Below the pieces are notes generated by a model. The model did no database searches. It saw only the letters and a list, made by a program, of their open reading frames with translations, and was not told the origin of the DNA. Source: Azoarcus sp. (GTDB taxonomy: Bacteria; Pseudomonadota; Gammaproteobacteria; Burkholderiales; Rhodocyclaceae). Taken from it: a stretch of DNA of 64,000 bases. Below, one piece after another: positions 28,334-38,649 of this stretch. A program made the translations under genes and the position numbers. The number at the start of each line of letters is the position of its first letter. Position 1 is the first letter of the stretch. The stretch is from NCBI GenBank assembly GCA_030656215.1, contig JAUSOD010000096.1, positions 62,001-126,000 of the forward strand, in the 5' to 3' direction.

Positions 28334-28951
28334 TCAGCGGCTGTCGGTGACGAGCATACGGATAACGCGCTGGAACATCGTGATCACCGTCTGACGGTCG
28401 AGCCCGGGGTTGCGGATGGCGCGCACCAGCAGGCCCTCGAACATGGCTGCAATCATTTCGGTCATGCCCGTGATGGTGGCGTCGTCGTCCGGCTGGCCGT
28501 TGGCCCGGCGCAGGATGCGAAGGGTTTCGGCGAGACTGGCAATGCAACGCTGATCGGCCTTACGCACGACCTCGGCCACTGCCGGGTTGCGCGCGGCTTC
28601 GGCAACGATCTCCAGCTTGAGTCCGGCGGATCGCGGATCGAGGTTTTCGATCACGCCTCCGGCGGCCCGATCGACCAGAGCCTCCAGCACGTCGCTAGCC
28701 GCCCGCAACTCGGCAGTGAGGGTGAGCATCAGGTCGAGATCCCGGGCCACGATGGCCGCGATGATCGCTTCCTTGTTCTCGAAATAATGATAGATGTGGC
28801 CCGCGCTCATGCCGGCGGCCTTCGAGATCTGTGCGATGCTGGCGCCATGAAAACCATGGTCACGAAAGCAGTCCTCCGCCGCCACCAGGATCTGGCTACG
28901 ACGCGCTTCTGCCCGCGAACTGTCTGCTGGCGTCAGGATTTCGGCGTTCAT
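28334..28951 (-). CDS. TetR/AcrR family repressor of the adjacent RND operon
   Basis: 205 residues. The N-terminal helix-turn-helix is typical of the family (FHGASIAQISKAAGMSAGHIYHYF, here about residues 34-57), with a divergent all-helical ligand domain behind it. It is transcribed away from the adaptor-permease-channel operon, the usual arrangement for a local efflux repressor. Inverted repeats in the 168-bp gap are candidate operators. Confidence 0.88.
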   Translation of the reverse strand: MNAEILTPADSSRAEARRSQILVAAEDCFRDHGFHGASIAQISKAAGMSAGHIYHYFENKEAIIAAIVARDLDLMLTLTAELRAASDVLEALVDRAAGGVIENLDPRSAGLKLEIVAEAARNPAVAEVVRKADQRCIASLAETLRILRRANGQPDDDATITGMTEMIAAMFEGLLVRAIRNPGLDRQTVITMFQRVIRMLVTDSR

Positions 28952-29006
28952 GGACTGTCTCCGGGATGTAATGAGAATCTGTTTTAACTATCTTGCAACG
29001 CAACGA

Positions 29007-29049
29007 ATGCTAGCATAGAATGAGCGTTCAATCTAGAATACCCATTCTA
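29007..29049. promoter_or_regulatory. Candidate TetR operator region
   Basis: The intergenic region holds a perfect 10-bp palindrome ATGCTAGCAT (29007-29016), directly followed by an inverted pair TAGAATG (29016-29022) and CATTCTA (29043-29049). A further imperfect palindrome GAATGAGCGTTC lies at 29018-29029. The AT-rich stretch is unusual for this genome and sits between the divergent tetR and efflux genes. Confidence 0.55.
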
Positions 29050-29119
29050 ATCTAACGGCGAGTATCGTCCCTACCCGGGCAGGATGCGGCGCCGAACTCT
29101 CATTTTCACGAGGCGTACC

Positions 29120-30307
29120 ATGCAGATTCGACCCCTGGACCAGTTAAAACCCTTCGCGGTTATGCTGGCGAGCGCCCTGCTTCTTGTAGCCTGCGGCGAG
29201 AGCCAGCAGTCGGCGCCAGCGCCGGCCGCACCCTCGGTCGGCGTGGTGGTGGCTGAAACCGCGTCGGTGCCGCTCATCAACGAGCTGCCCGGGCGTACCG
29301 CACCTTACATGGTGGCCGAGCTCCGCCCCCAGGTAACCGGTATCGTGCAAAAGCGCCTGTTCACCGAAGGCAGCGAGGTCAAGGCCGGACAAACCCTGTA
29401 CCAGATCGACCCGGTCACCTACCGTGCGGCGCATGACAGCGCCAAGGCCGGCCTGGCCCGCGCCGAGGCCAACCTCTACAGTGCGCGCCTGAAAGCCGGA
29501 CGTTACGCCGATCTGGTCAAGATCGAGGCAGTGAGCAAGCAGGCCAATGACGATTCGGTTGCCGCCCTGATGCAGGCTGAGGCCGACCTTGCCGCTGCAC
29601 GTGCTGCCGTGGACAAGGCACGCATCGACCTCGATTTCACCCAGGTCAATGCCCCCATCTCCGGTCGTATCGGGCGTTCGTCGGTCACCCCTGGTGCGCT
29701 GGTCACCGCAAACCAGACGACGGCGCTGGCCACGGTGCAGCAGCTCGATCCGATCTATGTGGATCTGACCCAATCCAGCGCCGATATGCTGCGCATGAAA
29801 CGCCAGCTCGAATCCGGCCAGCTCAAGCGCGTGGGCGGCCAGACCGTACCGGTGCGCCTGGTGCTGGAGGACGGCAGCCTGTATGCGGTCGAGGGCAAGC
29901 TTGCCTTCTCCGAAGTGTCGGTCGATGCCGGTACCGGCAGCGTGACTCTGCGCGCGGTATTCCCCAATCCAAAGGGTGAGCTGCTGCCGGGCATGTATGT
30001 CCGTGCCCGTCTTGCCCAGGGCCAGACCGACGACGCGATCATGGTTCCGCATGCTGCGGTGAGCCGCGATCCGCGGGGCAATGCGGTGGTGATGGTGGTG
30101 GGCGCCGAGGACAAGGTCGAGTCGCACACGGTGAAAACCGGGCAATCGATCGGGGACAAATGGGTGGTCACCGAAGGGCTTGCCGCCGGTGATCGCATCA
30201 TCGTCGAAGGGCTGCAGAAAGTCCGGGCGGGGGTGCAGGTCCAGGCGCAGATGCTTGATGCCACTGCACCGGCAGCGGCGTCGTCCGCCGCGCCGACGGC
30301 GAAGTGA
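29120..30307 (+). CDS. RND efflux adaptor lipoprotein (AcrA/MexA-like)
   Basis: 395 residues. A signal peptide ends in the lipobox LLVACGES, so the mature protein should be lipid-anchored in the inner membrane. The barrel-sandwich (RPQVTGIVQKRLFTEGSEVKAG), alpha-hairpin (about 110-165) and beta-barrel segments are in AcrA order. GAGG precedes the ATG at 29120. It is the first gene of a complete tripartite pump operon. Confidence 0.93.
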   Translation: MQIRPLDQLKPFAVMLASALLLVACGESQQSAPAPAAPSVGVVVAETASVPLINELPGRTAPYMVAELRPQVTGIVQKRLFTEGSEVKAGQTLYQIDPVTYRAAHDSAKAGLARAEANLYSARLKAGRYADLVKIEAVSKQANDDSVAALMQAEADLAAARAAVDKARIDLDFTQVNAPISGRIGRSSVTPGALVTANQTTALATVQQLDPIYVDLTQSSADMLRMKRQLESGQLKRVGGQTVPVRLVLEDGSLYAVEGKLAFSEVSVDAGTGSVTLRAVFPNPKGELLPGMYVRARLAQGQTDDAIMVPHAAVSRDPRGNAVVMVVGAEDKVESHTVKTGQSIGDKWVVTEGLAAGDRIIVEGLQKVRAGVQVQAQMLDATAPAAASSAAPTAK

Positions 30308-30318
30308 GGGGCTGAACC

Positions 30319-33300
30319 ATGGCTCGTTTCTTCATAGACCGGCCCATCTTTGCGTGGGTCATCGCCATCGTCATCATGCTCGCGGGGGCGCTTTCCATCC
30401 TGCAGCTGCCGGTGTCGCAATACCCGTCGATCGCGCCGCCGGCGGTGGTGATCAACGCCACCTACCCGGGCGCTTCGGCCAAGGCGGTCGAGGACTCGGT
30501 GACCCAGATCATCGAGCAGAAAATGACCGGGCTCGACGGCTTGCTGTACATGAGCTCGGCCAGTGATGCCTACGGTCGTGCCTCGGTCACGCTGACCTTC
30601 GATGCCGATACCAACCCCGATATTGCCCAGGTGCAGGTGCAGAACAAGTTGCAGCTGGCCCTGCCGCTATTGCCGCAGGCGGTTCAGCAGCAGGGCGTAC
30701 AGGTCGCGAAGTCGGCGCGCAATTTCCTGATGGTGATTGGCGTGGTGTCGACCGACGGCAGCCAGGATGGCGTCGATCTGGCCGACTTTGTCGTCTCGAC
30801 AGTGCAGGATCCGCTGTCGCGCGTCACTGGCGTCGGTGAGGTGCAGGTGTTCGGTGCCCAGTACGCCATGCGCGTATGGATGGACCCGGCCCGGCTCACC
30901 AACTTCAAGCTCACCCCGGCTGACGTGAAAGCCGCAATCCAGGCCCAGAACACGCAGGTTTCCGCCGGCCAGCTCGGCGGTACGCCGGCCTTGCCCGGCC
31001 AGGGTTTCACCGCGACCATCACCGCCCAGAGTCGTCTGCAGTCGGTCGAGGAGTTCAATGCCATCCTGCTGCGCACCTCCGCCCAGGGCGGCGAGGTGCG
31101 TCTGGGCGATGTTGCCCGGATCGAGATCGGGGCCGAAAACTACGGCACCGTGGCACGCTTCAACGGCAGTCCGGCGGCAGGCATCGGGGTCAAGCTCGCG
31201 GCGGGATCGAATGCACTCGAAACCGCCACCGCGGTGCGCGCCAAGCTCGATCAGATGAAGCCCTACTTCCCCGCCGGGGTCGAGGTCGTGGTGCCTTACG
31301 ACACCACGCCCTTCGTCAAGATCTCGATCGAGGAAGTGGTCAAGACCCTGATCGAGGCGGTAGTGCTGGTCTTTCTGGTGATGTATCTCTTTCTCCAGAA
31401 CCTGCGCGCCACCCTGATTCCGACCATCGCGGTGCCAGTGGTGTTGCTCGGTACCTTCGGCGTGATGGCTGCGTTCGGCTTCTCGATCAACACGCTGACC
31501 ATGTTCGGCATCGTGCTCGCGATCGGCCTGCTGGTGGACGATGCGATCGTCGTGGTCGAGAACGTCGAGCGGGTGATGACCGAGGAAGGCCTGTCGCCCA
31601 AGGAAGCAACCAAGAAGTCGATGAAGCAGATCACCGGTGCGCTGGTCGGCATCGGCCTGGTGTTGTCCGCGGTGTTTGTGCCGATGGCCTTCTTCGGCGG
31701 CTCGACCGGGGTGATCTATCGCCAGTTCTCGATCACCATCGTATCGGCCATGGCGCTGTCGGTGCTGGTGGCCATCGTGTTTACCCCGGCGCTGTGCGCC
31801 ACCATGCTCAAGCCGGTGGAGAAAGGCCATGAGCACGGTGAAGGCGGGCTGTTCGGACGCTTCTTCCACTGGTTCAACGGCATGTTCGCGCGCAACACGC
31901 AGCGCTATGAGTCCGCGGTCGGCGGGATCCTGAATCGCAGCCTGCGTTTCATCGCCATCTTCGTCGCGATCGTGGTCGTGCTCGGCCTGCTGTTCGTGCG
32001 CATGCCGACCTCTTTCCTGCCGGAAGAAGACCAGGGCGTGATGTTCAACCAGGTCATGCTGCCGGCCGGCGCCACCCAGGAGCGTACGCTCGAAGTGCTG
32101 AGGAAGGTGGAGCAACACTTCCTTGAAAACGAGAAGGACACGGTGCGGGCGATCTTCACCGTGGCCGGCTTCAGCTTCGGCGGCAGCGGTCAGAACATGG
32201 GCATCGGCTTCGTCAATCTCAAGCACTGGGACGAGCGCAAGGGCCCGGGCATGGACGTCAAGTCGATCGCCGGCCGGGCAATGGGGGCGTTCTCGCAGAT
32301 CCGCGAGGCAATGGTGTTTGCCTTCGTGCCGCCAGCGGTGATCGAGCTGGGCACTTCCAACGGCTTCAACGTGATGCTGCAGGATCGCGCCGGGCTCGGT
32401 CACGCCGCGCTGGTCGGCGCACGCAACCAGTTCCTCGGCATGGCCGCGCAGGACAAGCGTCTGGTCGGCGTGCGCCCCAACGGGCAGGACGACACGCCCG
32501 AATACCAGCTCGACATCGACCACGCCAAGGCCGGTGCGCTGGGGGTCACGGTGGCCGACATCAACGACACCCTGTCGACCGCCTGGGGCGGCACCTACGT
32601 GAATGATTTCCTCGATCGCGGCCGGATCAAGAAGGTGTATCTGCAGGCCGACGCCGACGCACGGATGACACCCGAGGACCTGGGCAAGTGGTTCGTGCGC
32701 AATAACAAGGGCGAAATGGTGCCGTTCTCGGCCTTCACTTCGGCGAGCTGGAGCTACGGTTCACCGCGGCTGGAGCGCTACAACGGTCAGCCTTCGGTCG
32801 AGCTGCTCGGCCAGGCTGCCCCCGGCTTGTCCTCGGGCGATGCGATGAGCGCGGTTGAGGAAATCATGGCCAAGCTGCCTGCCGGTATCGGTTTCGAATG
32901 GACCGCAACCTCGTTCGAGGAGCGTCGATCCGGCGCCCAGGCGCCGGCGCTATACGCACTGTCGCTGCTGGTCGTGTTCCTGTGCCTGGCGGCGCTGTAC
33001 GAAAGCTGGTCGGTGCCGTTCGCGGTGATGCTGGTGGTGCCCCTGGGCGTGCTCGGTGCGCTGCTCGCGGCGACCGGGCGCGGCCTGTCGAACGACGTCT
33101 ATTTCCAGGTCGGCCTGCTCGCCACCATCGGGCTGTCGTCGAAGAACGCGATCCTGATCGTGGAGTTCGCCAAGGCCGAAGTCGAGGCGGGCAAGGACCT
33201 GGTCGAGGCGACGTTGACCGCGGTGCGCATGCGTCTGCGCCCGATCCTGATGACCTCGCTTGCATTCGGCCTGGGTGTGCTGCCGCTGGCCATTGCCACC

Positions 33301-33480
33301 GGTGCCGGTTCCGGCAGCCAGAACGCGATCGGCACCGGTGTGCTGGGCGGCACCATTGCCGGCACCGTACTGGGAATCTTCTTCGTGCCGCTGTTCTACG
33401 TGACGATCAAGCGCATTTTCAAAGACAAGCCGGTGGAGCCCGATGCCACCGCTGCGATCGCCACGGAGGCGCGCCCATGA
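30319..33480 (+). CDS. RND multidrug efflux permease (AcrB/MexB-like)
   Basis: 1053 residues starting [20 protein letters not shown], the signature of HAE1 pumps. Proton-relay residues are present: the TM4 aspartate pair in [17 protein letters not shown] and the TM10 lysine in [15 protein letters not shown]. Length and architecture match AcrB. It exports hydrophobic and amphiphilic compounds using the proton gradient. Its stop overlaps the start of the channel gene. Confidence 0.96.
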   Translation: MARFFIDRPIFAWVIAIVIMLAGALSILQLPVSQYPSIAPPAVVINATYPGASAKAVEDSVTQIIEQKMTGLDGLLYMSSASDAYGRASVTLTFDADTNPDIAQVQVQNKLQLALPLLPQAVQQQGVQVAKSARNFLMVIGVVSTDGSQDGVDLADFVVSTVQDPLSRVTGVGEVQVFGAQYAMRVWMDPARLTNFKLTPADVKAAIQAQNTQVSAGQLGGTPALPGQGFTATITAQSRLQSVEEFNAILLRTSAQGGEVRLGDVARIEIGAENYGTVARFNGSPAAGIGVKLAAGSNALETATAVRAKLDQMKPYFPAGVEVVVPYDTTPFVKISIEEVVKTLIEAVVLVFLVMYLFLQNLRATLIPTIAVPVVLLGTFGVMAAFGFSINTLTMFGIVLAIGLLVDDAIVVVENVERVMTEEGLSPKEATKKSMKQITGALVGIGLVLSAVFVPMAFFGGSTGVIYRQFSITIVSAMALSVLVAIVFTPALCATMLKPVEKGHEHGEGGLFGRFFHWFNGMFARNTQRYESAVGGILNRSLRFIAIFVAIVVVLGLLFVRMPTSFLPEEDQGVMFNQVMLPAGATQERTLEVLRKVEQHFLENEKDTVRAIFTVAGFSFGGSGQNMGIGFVNLKHWDERKGPGMDVKSIAGRAMGAFSQIREAMVFAFVPPAVIELGTSNGFNVMLQDRAGLGHAALVGARNQFLGMAAQDKRLVGVRPNGQDDTPEYQLDIDHAKAGALGVTVADINDTLSTAWGGTYVNDFLDRGRIKKVYLQADADARMTPEDLGKWFVRNNKGEMVPFSAFTSASWSYGSPRLERYNGQPSVELLGQAAPGLSSGDAMSAVEEIMAKLPAGIGFEWTATSFEERRSGAQAPALYALSLLVVFLCLAALYESWSVPFAVMLVVPLGVLGALLAATGRGLSNDVYFQVGLLATIGLSSKNAILIVEFAKAEVEAGKDLVEATLTAVRMRLRPILMTSLAFGLGVLPLAIATGAGSGSQNAIGTGVLGGTIAGTVLGIFFVPLFYVTIKRIFKDKPVEPDATAAIATEARP

Positions 33481-34898
33481 CCCCCATCCGTACCCTGAGC
33501 ATTGCCCTCGCGGCCGTGCTGGCCGGTGCCTGCACCACGCTGGCGCCCGACTATCAACGACCCGCCGCACCGGTGCCGGCAGCGTGGTCGGGTGAGGCGA
33601 CACCGTCCGCAGCCGATGCGCATGCAGCGAACCCGACCGTTCTCGCCGACGTCGACTGGCGCGATTACTTTGCCGATGCGCGTCTGCGCGAGCTGATCGG
33701 CATTGCGCTGGCCAACAACCGCGACTTGCGCGTCGCCGTGCTCAACATCGAGCAGGCCCGCGCCCAGTATCGTATCCAGCGCGCCGACCTGTTTCCGGCG
33801 CTCAACCTCAACGGCGGACAAAATGCCCAGCGTCTGCCCGGCGATCTGACCAACAGCGGCGAATCGACGATCAGCCGGCAATTTAGCGCAACCGTCGGCA
33901 TCGCCGCGTGGGAGCTGGATTTCTTCGGCCGCGTGCGCAGCTTGCGCGACCAGGCACTGGAGACCTACCTCGCGACCGAGGATGCGCGGCGCAGTGTACA
34001 GATCAGCCTGGTGGCGGAGGTGTCCAACGCGTGGCTGACGCTCGCCGCCGATCGCGAACTGCGCGACCTCGCGCGCGACACCTTCGAGGCCCAGCAGAAG
34101 TCGGTGGACCTCACCGGTCGCGCGCTTGAGGCGGGTGCGGTCGGCGCGCTCGACCTGCGCCAGGCGCAGACCGCGATGGAACGCGCGCGAGCCGATGCCG
34201 CGCGCTACTCTGCGCAGGTGGCCAAGGACGAGAACGCACTGGCGCTGCTCATCGGCTCACCGGTGCCCGCCAGGCTGTTGCCGGAGAAACTGGTCGATGC
34301 AGTGAGTGCCATCACCGATCTTCCAGCGGGGGTGCCATCCGAGGTGCTGGTCCGTCGTCCCGACGTGCTCCAGGCCGAACGTCAGTTACGTGCGGCCAAT
34401 GCCAGCATCGGTGCCGCGCGCGCCGCGTTCTTCCCGCGCATCACGCTCACCGCCAGTGCAGGTACGGCGAGCTCTACGCTCGATGGCCTGTTCGGGGCCG
34501 GTTCCGGCACATGGACCTTCGTGCCCCAGCTGGTTCTGCCCATCTTCAACGCCGGCGAGCTCAGTGCCAGCCTCGATGTAGCCATGGTTCAGCGCGAAAT
34601 CAACGTGGCCCGCTACGAGAAGACCATCCAGTCCGCGTTCCGCGAAACCGCCGACGCGCTCGCCGAGCGTGCCACCCTGTCCGAGCAGCTCGACGCCCGG
34701 CGCAAACTGGTCGAGGCTAGCAGCGAAAGCTATCGCCTGTCGGATGCGCGCTACCAGAACGGTATCGACAGCTATCTCGTGCTCCTCGACGCGCAGCGTT
34801 CGCGGTATGCTGCGGATCAGGAGCTGATCAGCGCGCGTCTGTCCGAAGCGAGCAACCGGGTGACCCTTTACAAGGTAATGGGTGGTGGCTGGCAGTAG
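33477..34898 (+). CDS. Outer-membrane factor lipoprotein (NodT/OprM family)
   Basis: 473 residues. The signal peptide with lipobox LAGACTT predicts an acylated OprM-type channel. Two TolC-like repeats are visible, each with the pattern of a long helix rich in Q/A/R ([40 protein letters not shown]). The ATG at 33477 overlaps the permease stop (ATGA). It completes the pump as exit duct. Confidence 0.94.
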   Translation: MTPIRTLSIALAAVLAGACTTLAPDYQRPAAPVPAAWSGEATPSAADAHAANPTVLADVDWRDYFADARLRELIGIALANNRDLRVAVLNIEQARAQYRIQRADLFPALNLNGGQNAQRLPGDLTNSGESTISRQFSATVGIAAWELDFFGRVRSLRDQALETYLATEDARRSVQISLVAEVSNAWLTLAADRELRDLARDTFEAQQKSVDLTGRALEAGAVGALDLRQAQTAMERARADAARYSAQVAKDENALALLIGSPVPARLLPEKLVDAVSAITDLPAGVPSEVLVRRPDVLQAERQLRAANASIGAARAAFFPRITLTASAGTASSTLDGLFGAGSGTWTFVPQLVLPIFNAGELSASLDVAMVQREINVARYEKTIQSAFRETADALAERATLSEQLDARRKLVEASSESYRLSDARYQNGIDSYLVLLDAQRSRYAADQELISARLSEASNRVTLYKVMGGGWQ

Positions 34899-35036
34899 AG
34901 AGGACAAATAGCGCTAAAACAGGTACCAAGTCGGGTAAGTACGGCATTAGATGCTCGGGGTAGTCGCAACAAACCCGGCTTTGCGGTATGGTCTCGGCCT
35001 GCCAGTCCGGACGGATGCCGAACAAGGAATCACAAC

Positions 35037-35465
35037 ATGAATGCAACCACCACGCCTGCCCTCATGACCGAGGAAGAGCTCCGCGCTGCGCCGGAGTCCG
35101 ACTACATGTCGGCGCGTCAGCTGGCCTTCTTCCGCCAGCGGCTGAAAGACGAGATGGATCAGCTGCTTGAGAACGCGCACGAGACCACCACCCACCTGCA
35201 GGACAACGAGGCCACGCCCGACCCCTCCGACCGCGCCAGCGTCGAGGAAGAGCACACCCTCGAACTGCGGGTGCGCGATCGTGAGCGCAAGCTGCTGAAG
35301 AAAATCGAGGAAACCATCGCCCGCATCGACAGCGGCGACTACGGCTGGTGCGAGGAGACCGGTGAGCCGATCGGCATCGGCCGCCTGCTCGCGCGCCCGA
35401 CCGCCACCCTGTCGCTCGAAGCACAGGAGCGTCGCGAGAAACTCAAGAAGATGCATGGCGGCTGA
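35037..35465 (+). CDS. dksA: RNA polymerase-binding transcription factor DksA, zinc-less type
   Basis: 142 residues. The coiled-coil tip has the DPSDRAS segment that reaches into the RNA polymerase secondary channel and works with ppGpp. The C-terminal finger keeps one cysteine only (WCEETG, then TLSLEAQ): the four zinc-binding cysteines of E. coli DksA read Cys-Thr-Ser-Ala here. Such CxxT/SxxA versions are known in other proteobacteria and should be zinc-independent. A GC hairpin without a T-run (35486-35504) separates it from yidD. Confidence 0.93.
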   Translation: MNATTTPALMTEEELRAAPESDYMSARQLAFFRQRLKDEMDQLLENAHETTTHLQDNEATPDPSDRASVEEEHTLELRVRDRERKLLKKIEETIARIDSGDYGWCEETGEPIGIGRLLARPTATLSLEAQERREKLKKMHGG

Positions 35466-35537
35466 AATGCGGCCCGGTGTCGGCGCGCGAAGTGTTTCTT
35501 CGCGGGTCGGCCGGGCGCAACGTCCGGAATCCGCTTG

Positions 35538-35810
35538 ATGCGCTGGCTTCTGCGCGGCCTGATCAGGGGCTACCAGCTGTTCATCAGTCCCCTGCTCGGG
35601 CCGCGCTGCCGTTTCTATCCGACCTGCTCGCACTACGCGCTGGAAGCCATCGACACGCATGGCGCGCTGAAAGGCTCGTGGCTTGCCCTGCGCCGTGTGC
35701 TGCGTTGTCACCCGTGGCATCCGGGTGGGCTGGACCCGGTGCCGCCACGCTGCGGCTGCGAACATCATACGGATCACCACACCGATCACGACGCTGGCGC
35801 GCCGCGGTAG
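35538..35810 (+). CDS. yidD: Membrane protein insertion efficiency factor YidD
   Basis: 90 residues. The family core reads [29 protein letters not shown] and [13 protein letters not shown], with the conserved cysteines. It is a small amphipathic protein that assists YidC-dependent insertion. The C-terminus is extended by a His/Asp-rich tail ([10 protein letters not shown]). Unusually it is not next to rnpA/yidC but sits between dksA and a DUF2868 gene. Confidence 0.93.
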   Translation: MRWLLRGLIRGYQLFISPLLGPRCRFYPTCSHYALEAIDTHGALKGSWLALRRVLRCHPWHPGGLDPVPPRCGCEHHTDHHTDHDAGAPR

Positions 35811-35823
35811 CCGGAGCTGCCGA

Positions 35824-37272
35824 GTGACCCTGCCTCACCCTCCCTCCGTTCCGCTTTCTGCGCTCGAAGCCCGCTGGCTGGCCGAGCTCGTGCGTCGCCA
35901 CGAGGCTCGTCATGGCCGGCTTGACGATCGTGCCGCGCTGATCGACGCCCGCGGCGGACCGCCCGATCTCGAAACCCGTATCTGTCTTCGCGCCGAGGCG
36001 CTGGGTACCCGCGAAGGCTGGCGCGATGCCATCCTGCGCTGGCGCGGGCGGGCGCGTCTGAGCTTGCTCGCCGCTGGCGTCCTGGCGCTGATGCTGGGCG
36101 CAGGTAGTGCCGCCGCCGTGCTCGGCGACGGCACCCGCCCGGTCAATGTGGTGTGGGCGCTGGGTGGCCTGCTGGGCGTCCATTTCTTCAGCCTGCTGCT
36201 GTGGTTTGCGAGCATGCTGGTTTCTTCCCGGCCGGCGCGTGGCGGCAGCGCGCTCGGCGCATTGTGGCTGCGGCTGGTGGCCCTGTTCGACCGCAGCCCC
36301 GCTGCGGTAGACCTGCCGCTGGCACTGGGCGGCCTGCTTGCCCGCGGCCGGCTGGCGACCTACGGACTGGGCCTGGTCAGCCATCTGCTGTGGCTGTTGG
36401 CGCTGAGCGGTGCCGCCGCGGGTTTGCTGGCGCTGTTTGCCGCGCGACGTTACGGCTTCGCGTGGGAGACGACGATACTGCCCGCGGACGTCTTCGTTTC
36501 GCTCACCACGTTCCTGGGTGTCGTGCCGGGCTGGCTCGGCTTTCCGGTGCCCCATGCCGCGCTGGTGCTCGATAGCGTGCTCGATAGCGGCGGCGGTGTT
36601 GGACCAAATGTCGGGGCCGCAGCAGCAGAGGCGGCTCGCCGCGCGTGGTCGGGCTGGTTGCTTGGCTGTCTGCTGGTCTACGGGGTTTTGCCACGGTTGC
36701 TGCTGGCACTCGCCTGTGCGCTTCTGTGGCGGCTGGGTACGCGCCGTTTGCGGCTTGATCTGGGCCTGCCCGAATACATGCGCCTGCGCGCCGCGCTGCT
36801 GCCCGTCAGCGAGCGTCTCGGCATCAGCGATCCGGCGCCGGCCAGTGGTTCGAGGCCCGTCCGGCATGCCGGGCGGCCCGGTTCGACCGGTGCGGTGACC
36901 ATGCTCGCGCTTGAGCTCGGCGGTGATTTGCCGTGGCCGCCGGCCGCGTGCTCGGGTCTGGCCGACGATGGCGGGCGGCTCGACAGTCGCGAGCAGCGGC
37001 GTGCCATTCTCGATCGCTTCGAGTGTGCGCCGCCCGCGCGCCTGCTGATTGCCATCGACCCGCGCCTGACCCCCGATCGAGGGAGCCTTGGCCTTATCAC
37101 CGAACTTGTCGACCGTGCCGGTGAAACCCGGCTATGGGCGTTGCCGGCCGCGAACACCGGTGCGGATCGTCTCGGTCTGTGGCGGGATGGCCTGGCCCGG
37201 CTGGGGGTCTCGCCCGACGCGCTGCTGCACGATCAGGCGACGGTTGCGCGCTGGCTGGAGGCCACGCAATGA
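35824..37272 (+). CDS. DUF2868 membrane protein
   Basis: 482 residues from a GTG preceded by GGAG at good spacing (35813-35816). Four or five membrane helices lie between residues about 75 and 310; the N-terminal 70 residues and the C-terminal region of about 150 residues are soluble. Family members are regularly paired with the DUF3482 GTPase-like protein encoded just downstream, and the two genes overlap by ATGA. Function is unknown; a membrane partner for the GTPase is a reasonable guess. Confidence 0.85.
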   Translation: MTLPHPPSVPLSALEARWLAELVRRHEARHGRLDDRAALIDARGGPPDLETRICLRAEALGTREGWRDAILRWRGRARLSLLAAGVLALMLGAGSAAAVLGDGTRPVNVVWALGGLLGVHFFSLLLWFASMLVSSRPARGGSALGALWLRLVALFDRSPAAVDLPLALGGLLARGRLATYGLGLVSHLLWLLALSGAAAGLLALFAARRYGFAWETTILPADVFVSLTTFLGVVPGWLGFPVPHAALVLDSVLDSGGGVGPNVGAAAAEAARRAWSGWLLGCLLVYGVLPRLLLALACALLWRLGTRRLRLDLGLPEYMRLRAALLPVSERLGISDPAPASGSRPVRHAGRPGSTGAVTMLALELGGDLPWPPAACSGLADDGGRLDSREQRRAILDRFECAPPARLLIAIDPRLTPDRGSLGLITELVDRAGETRLWALPAANTGADRLGLWRDGLARLGVSPDALLHDQATVARWLEATQ

Positions 37273-38645
37273 TGGCGCCGCTGCGCGTTGCCGTGGTCGG
37301 TCACACCAATACCGGCAAGACCTCGCTGCTGCGTACCCTGGCGCGCGACACCGGTTTTGGCGAGGTATCGGATGCGGCCGGCACCACTCGCCATGTCGAA
37401 GGGCTGCGCCTGATGGCCGACGGACGTCCAGTGATCGAACTCTACGACACGCCGGGCATGGAAGACGCGATTGCCTTGCTGGAGTTCATCGATGGCCTGG
37501 TCGCACCAGGCGAACGCGCCGACGGTCCGGACCGCATCACCCGTTTTCTTGTCACCACCGAGGCCCAAGCGCGCTTCGAGCAGGAGGCCAAAGTGCTGCG
37601 CGCCCTGCTCGCAAGCGATGCCGCGCTCTACGTGGTTGATGCGCGGGACCCGGTATTGCCCAAGCACAAGGACGAACTCGCCCTGCTGGTGAGTGGCGCC
37701 CGTCCCCTGCTGCCGGTGCTCAACTTTGTCGCTTCGCCCGCCGCCCGGGCGCAGGACTGGCATGCGGCGCTGGCCCGTCTGGGCCTGCACGCAGTGGTCA
37801 GCTTCGACACCGTGGTGCCGGAGATTGATGGCGAGCGCCGCCTGTTCGAGACCCTGGCCACGCTGATCAACACGCACCGCCCGGCGATCGAAGCCCTGAT
37901 CGCCGACCGGGCGCGTGAGGCCGATGCCCGCCGCGTCGCCGCAGGCCGCGTGGTGGCCGAGCTGCTGATCGATCTAGCGGCGCGGCGCGACAGCGTCGGC
38001 GATGCCACCGACGCCAGTCTGCGGGCGGCGGTGGCGCATCTGCGCGACACCGTGCGCCAGCGCGAACAGGCCTGCGTCGACGCCCTGCTGCAGCTATACC
38101 GCTTTCGCCCCGACGATGCCCGCGCGGCCGAGCTGCCGTTGACCAACGGGCGCTGGGATGACGATCTGTTCAATCCGGAAACCCTGCGCCAGATGGGCGT
38201 GCGCCTTGGCACCGGTGCCGCCGCCGGGGCCGCGGCAGGGGTGGGGATCGATCTGATGGCCGGTGGCCTCACCCTTGGTGCCGCAGCGGCACTGGGGGCG
38301 GTGGCTGGCAGCCTGTGGCAGACCTTTGGCCACTACGGCGAGCGGATCGCGGCCAAGCTGCGTGGTCACCGCGAACTCACCGTCGACGACAGCATCCTGC
38401 GCCTGGTCGCCTTGCGCCAGCGACAACTGCTGGCCGCGCTCGAGCGGCGCGGGCATGCAGCGATGACGCCGATCGAGGTTCGGGAAGGCGTGCATGAGGC
38501 GACCGATCACGCGACCGAAACCTGGAGCAAGGGGCCCCTGCCCAACGTTTTGCGCAAGGCCCGCGCCCATCCCGAATGGGCCGCCGGCGTTGCCGACGGA
38601 GACCGGGAGCAGGCTGTGCTCGCGCTTACAGCTCACTTGCGCTGA
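37269..38645 (+). CDS. DUF3482 GTPase-domain protein
   Basis: 458 residues. The N-terminal domain is a TrmE-Era-Septin-like GTPase: P-loop GHTNTGKTS (about 10-18) and G3 DTPGMED. The usual NKxD motif is replaced by LNFVAS, so nucleotide specificity may be altered. The C-terminal half contains a glycine/alanine-rich hydrophobic stretch (about 320-350) that could insert into membranes. It is coupled to the DUF2868 gene. Role unknown. Its stop lies only 4 bp from the convergent regulator's stop. Confidence 0.85.
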   Translation: MMAPLRVAVVGHTNTGKTSLLRTLARDTGFGEVSDAAGTTRHVEGLRLMADGRPVIELYDTPGMEDAIALLEFIDGLVAPGERADGPDRITRFLVTTEAQARFEQEAKVLRALLASDAALYVVDARDPVLPKHKDELALLVSGARPLLPVLNFVASPAARAQDWHAALARLGLHAVVSFDTVVPEIDGERRLFETLATLINTHRPAIEALIADRAREADARRVAAGRVVAELLIDLAARRDSVGDATDASLRAAVAHLRDTVRQREQACVDALLQLYRFRPDDARAAELPLTNGRWDDDLFNPETLRQMGVRLGTGAAAGAAAGVGIDLMAGGLTLGAAAALGAVAGSLWQTFGHYGERIAAKLRGHRELTVDDSILRLVALRQRQLLAALERRGHAAMTPIEVREGVHEATDHATETWSKGPLPNVLRKARAHPEWAAGVADGDREQAVLALTAHLR

Positions 38646-38649
38646 TCGT

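Noticed and set aside
30667-32523. Long minus-strand open frame inside the AcrB-like permease gene
   Set aside because: The translation is His/Asp/Arg-rich low-complexity text mirroring the permease codons; no domain, and the plus-strand gene is unmistakable.
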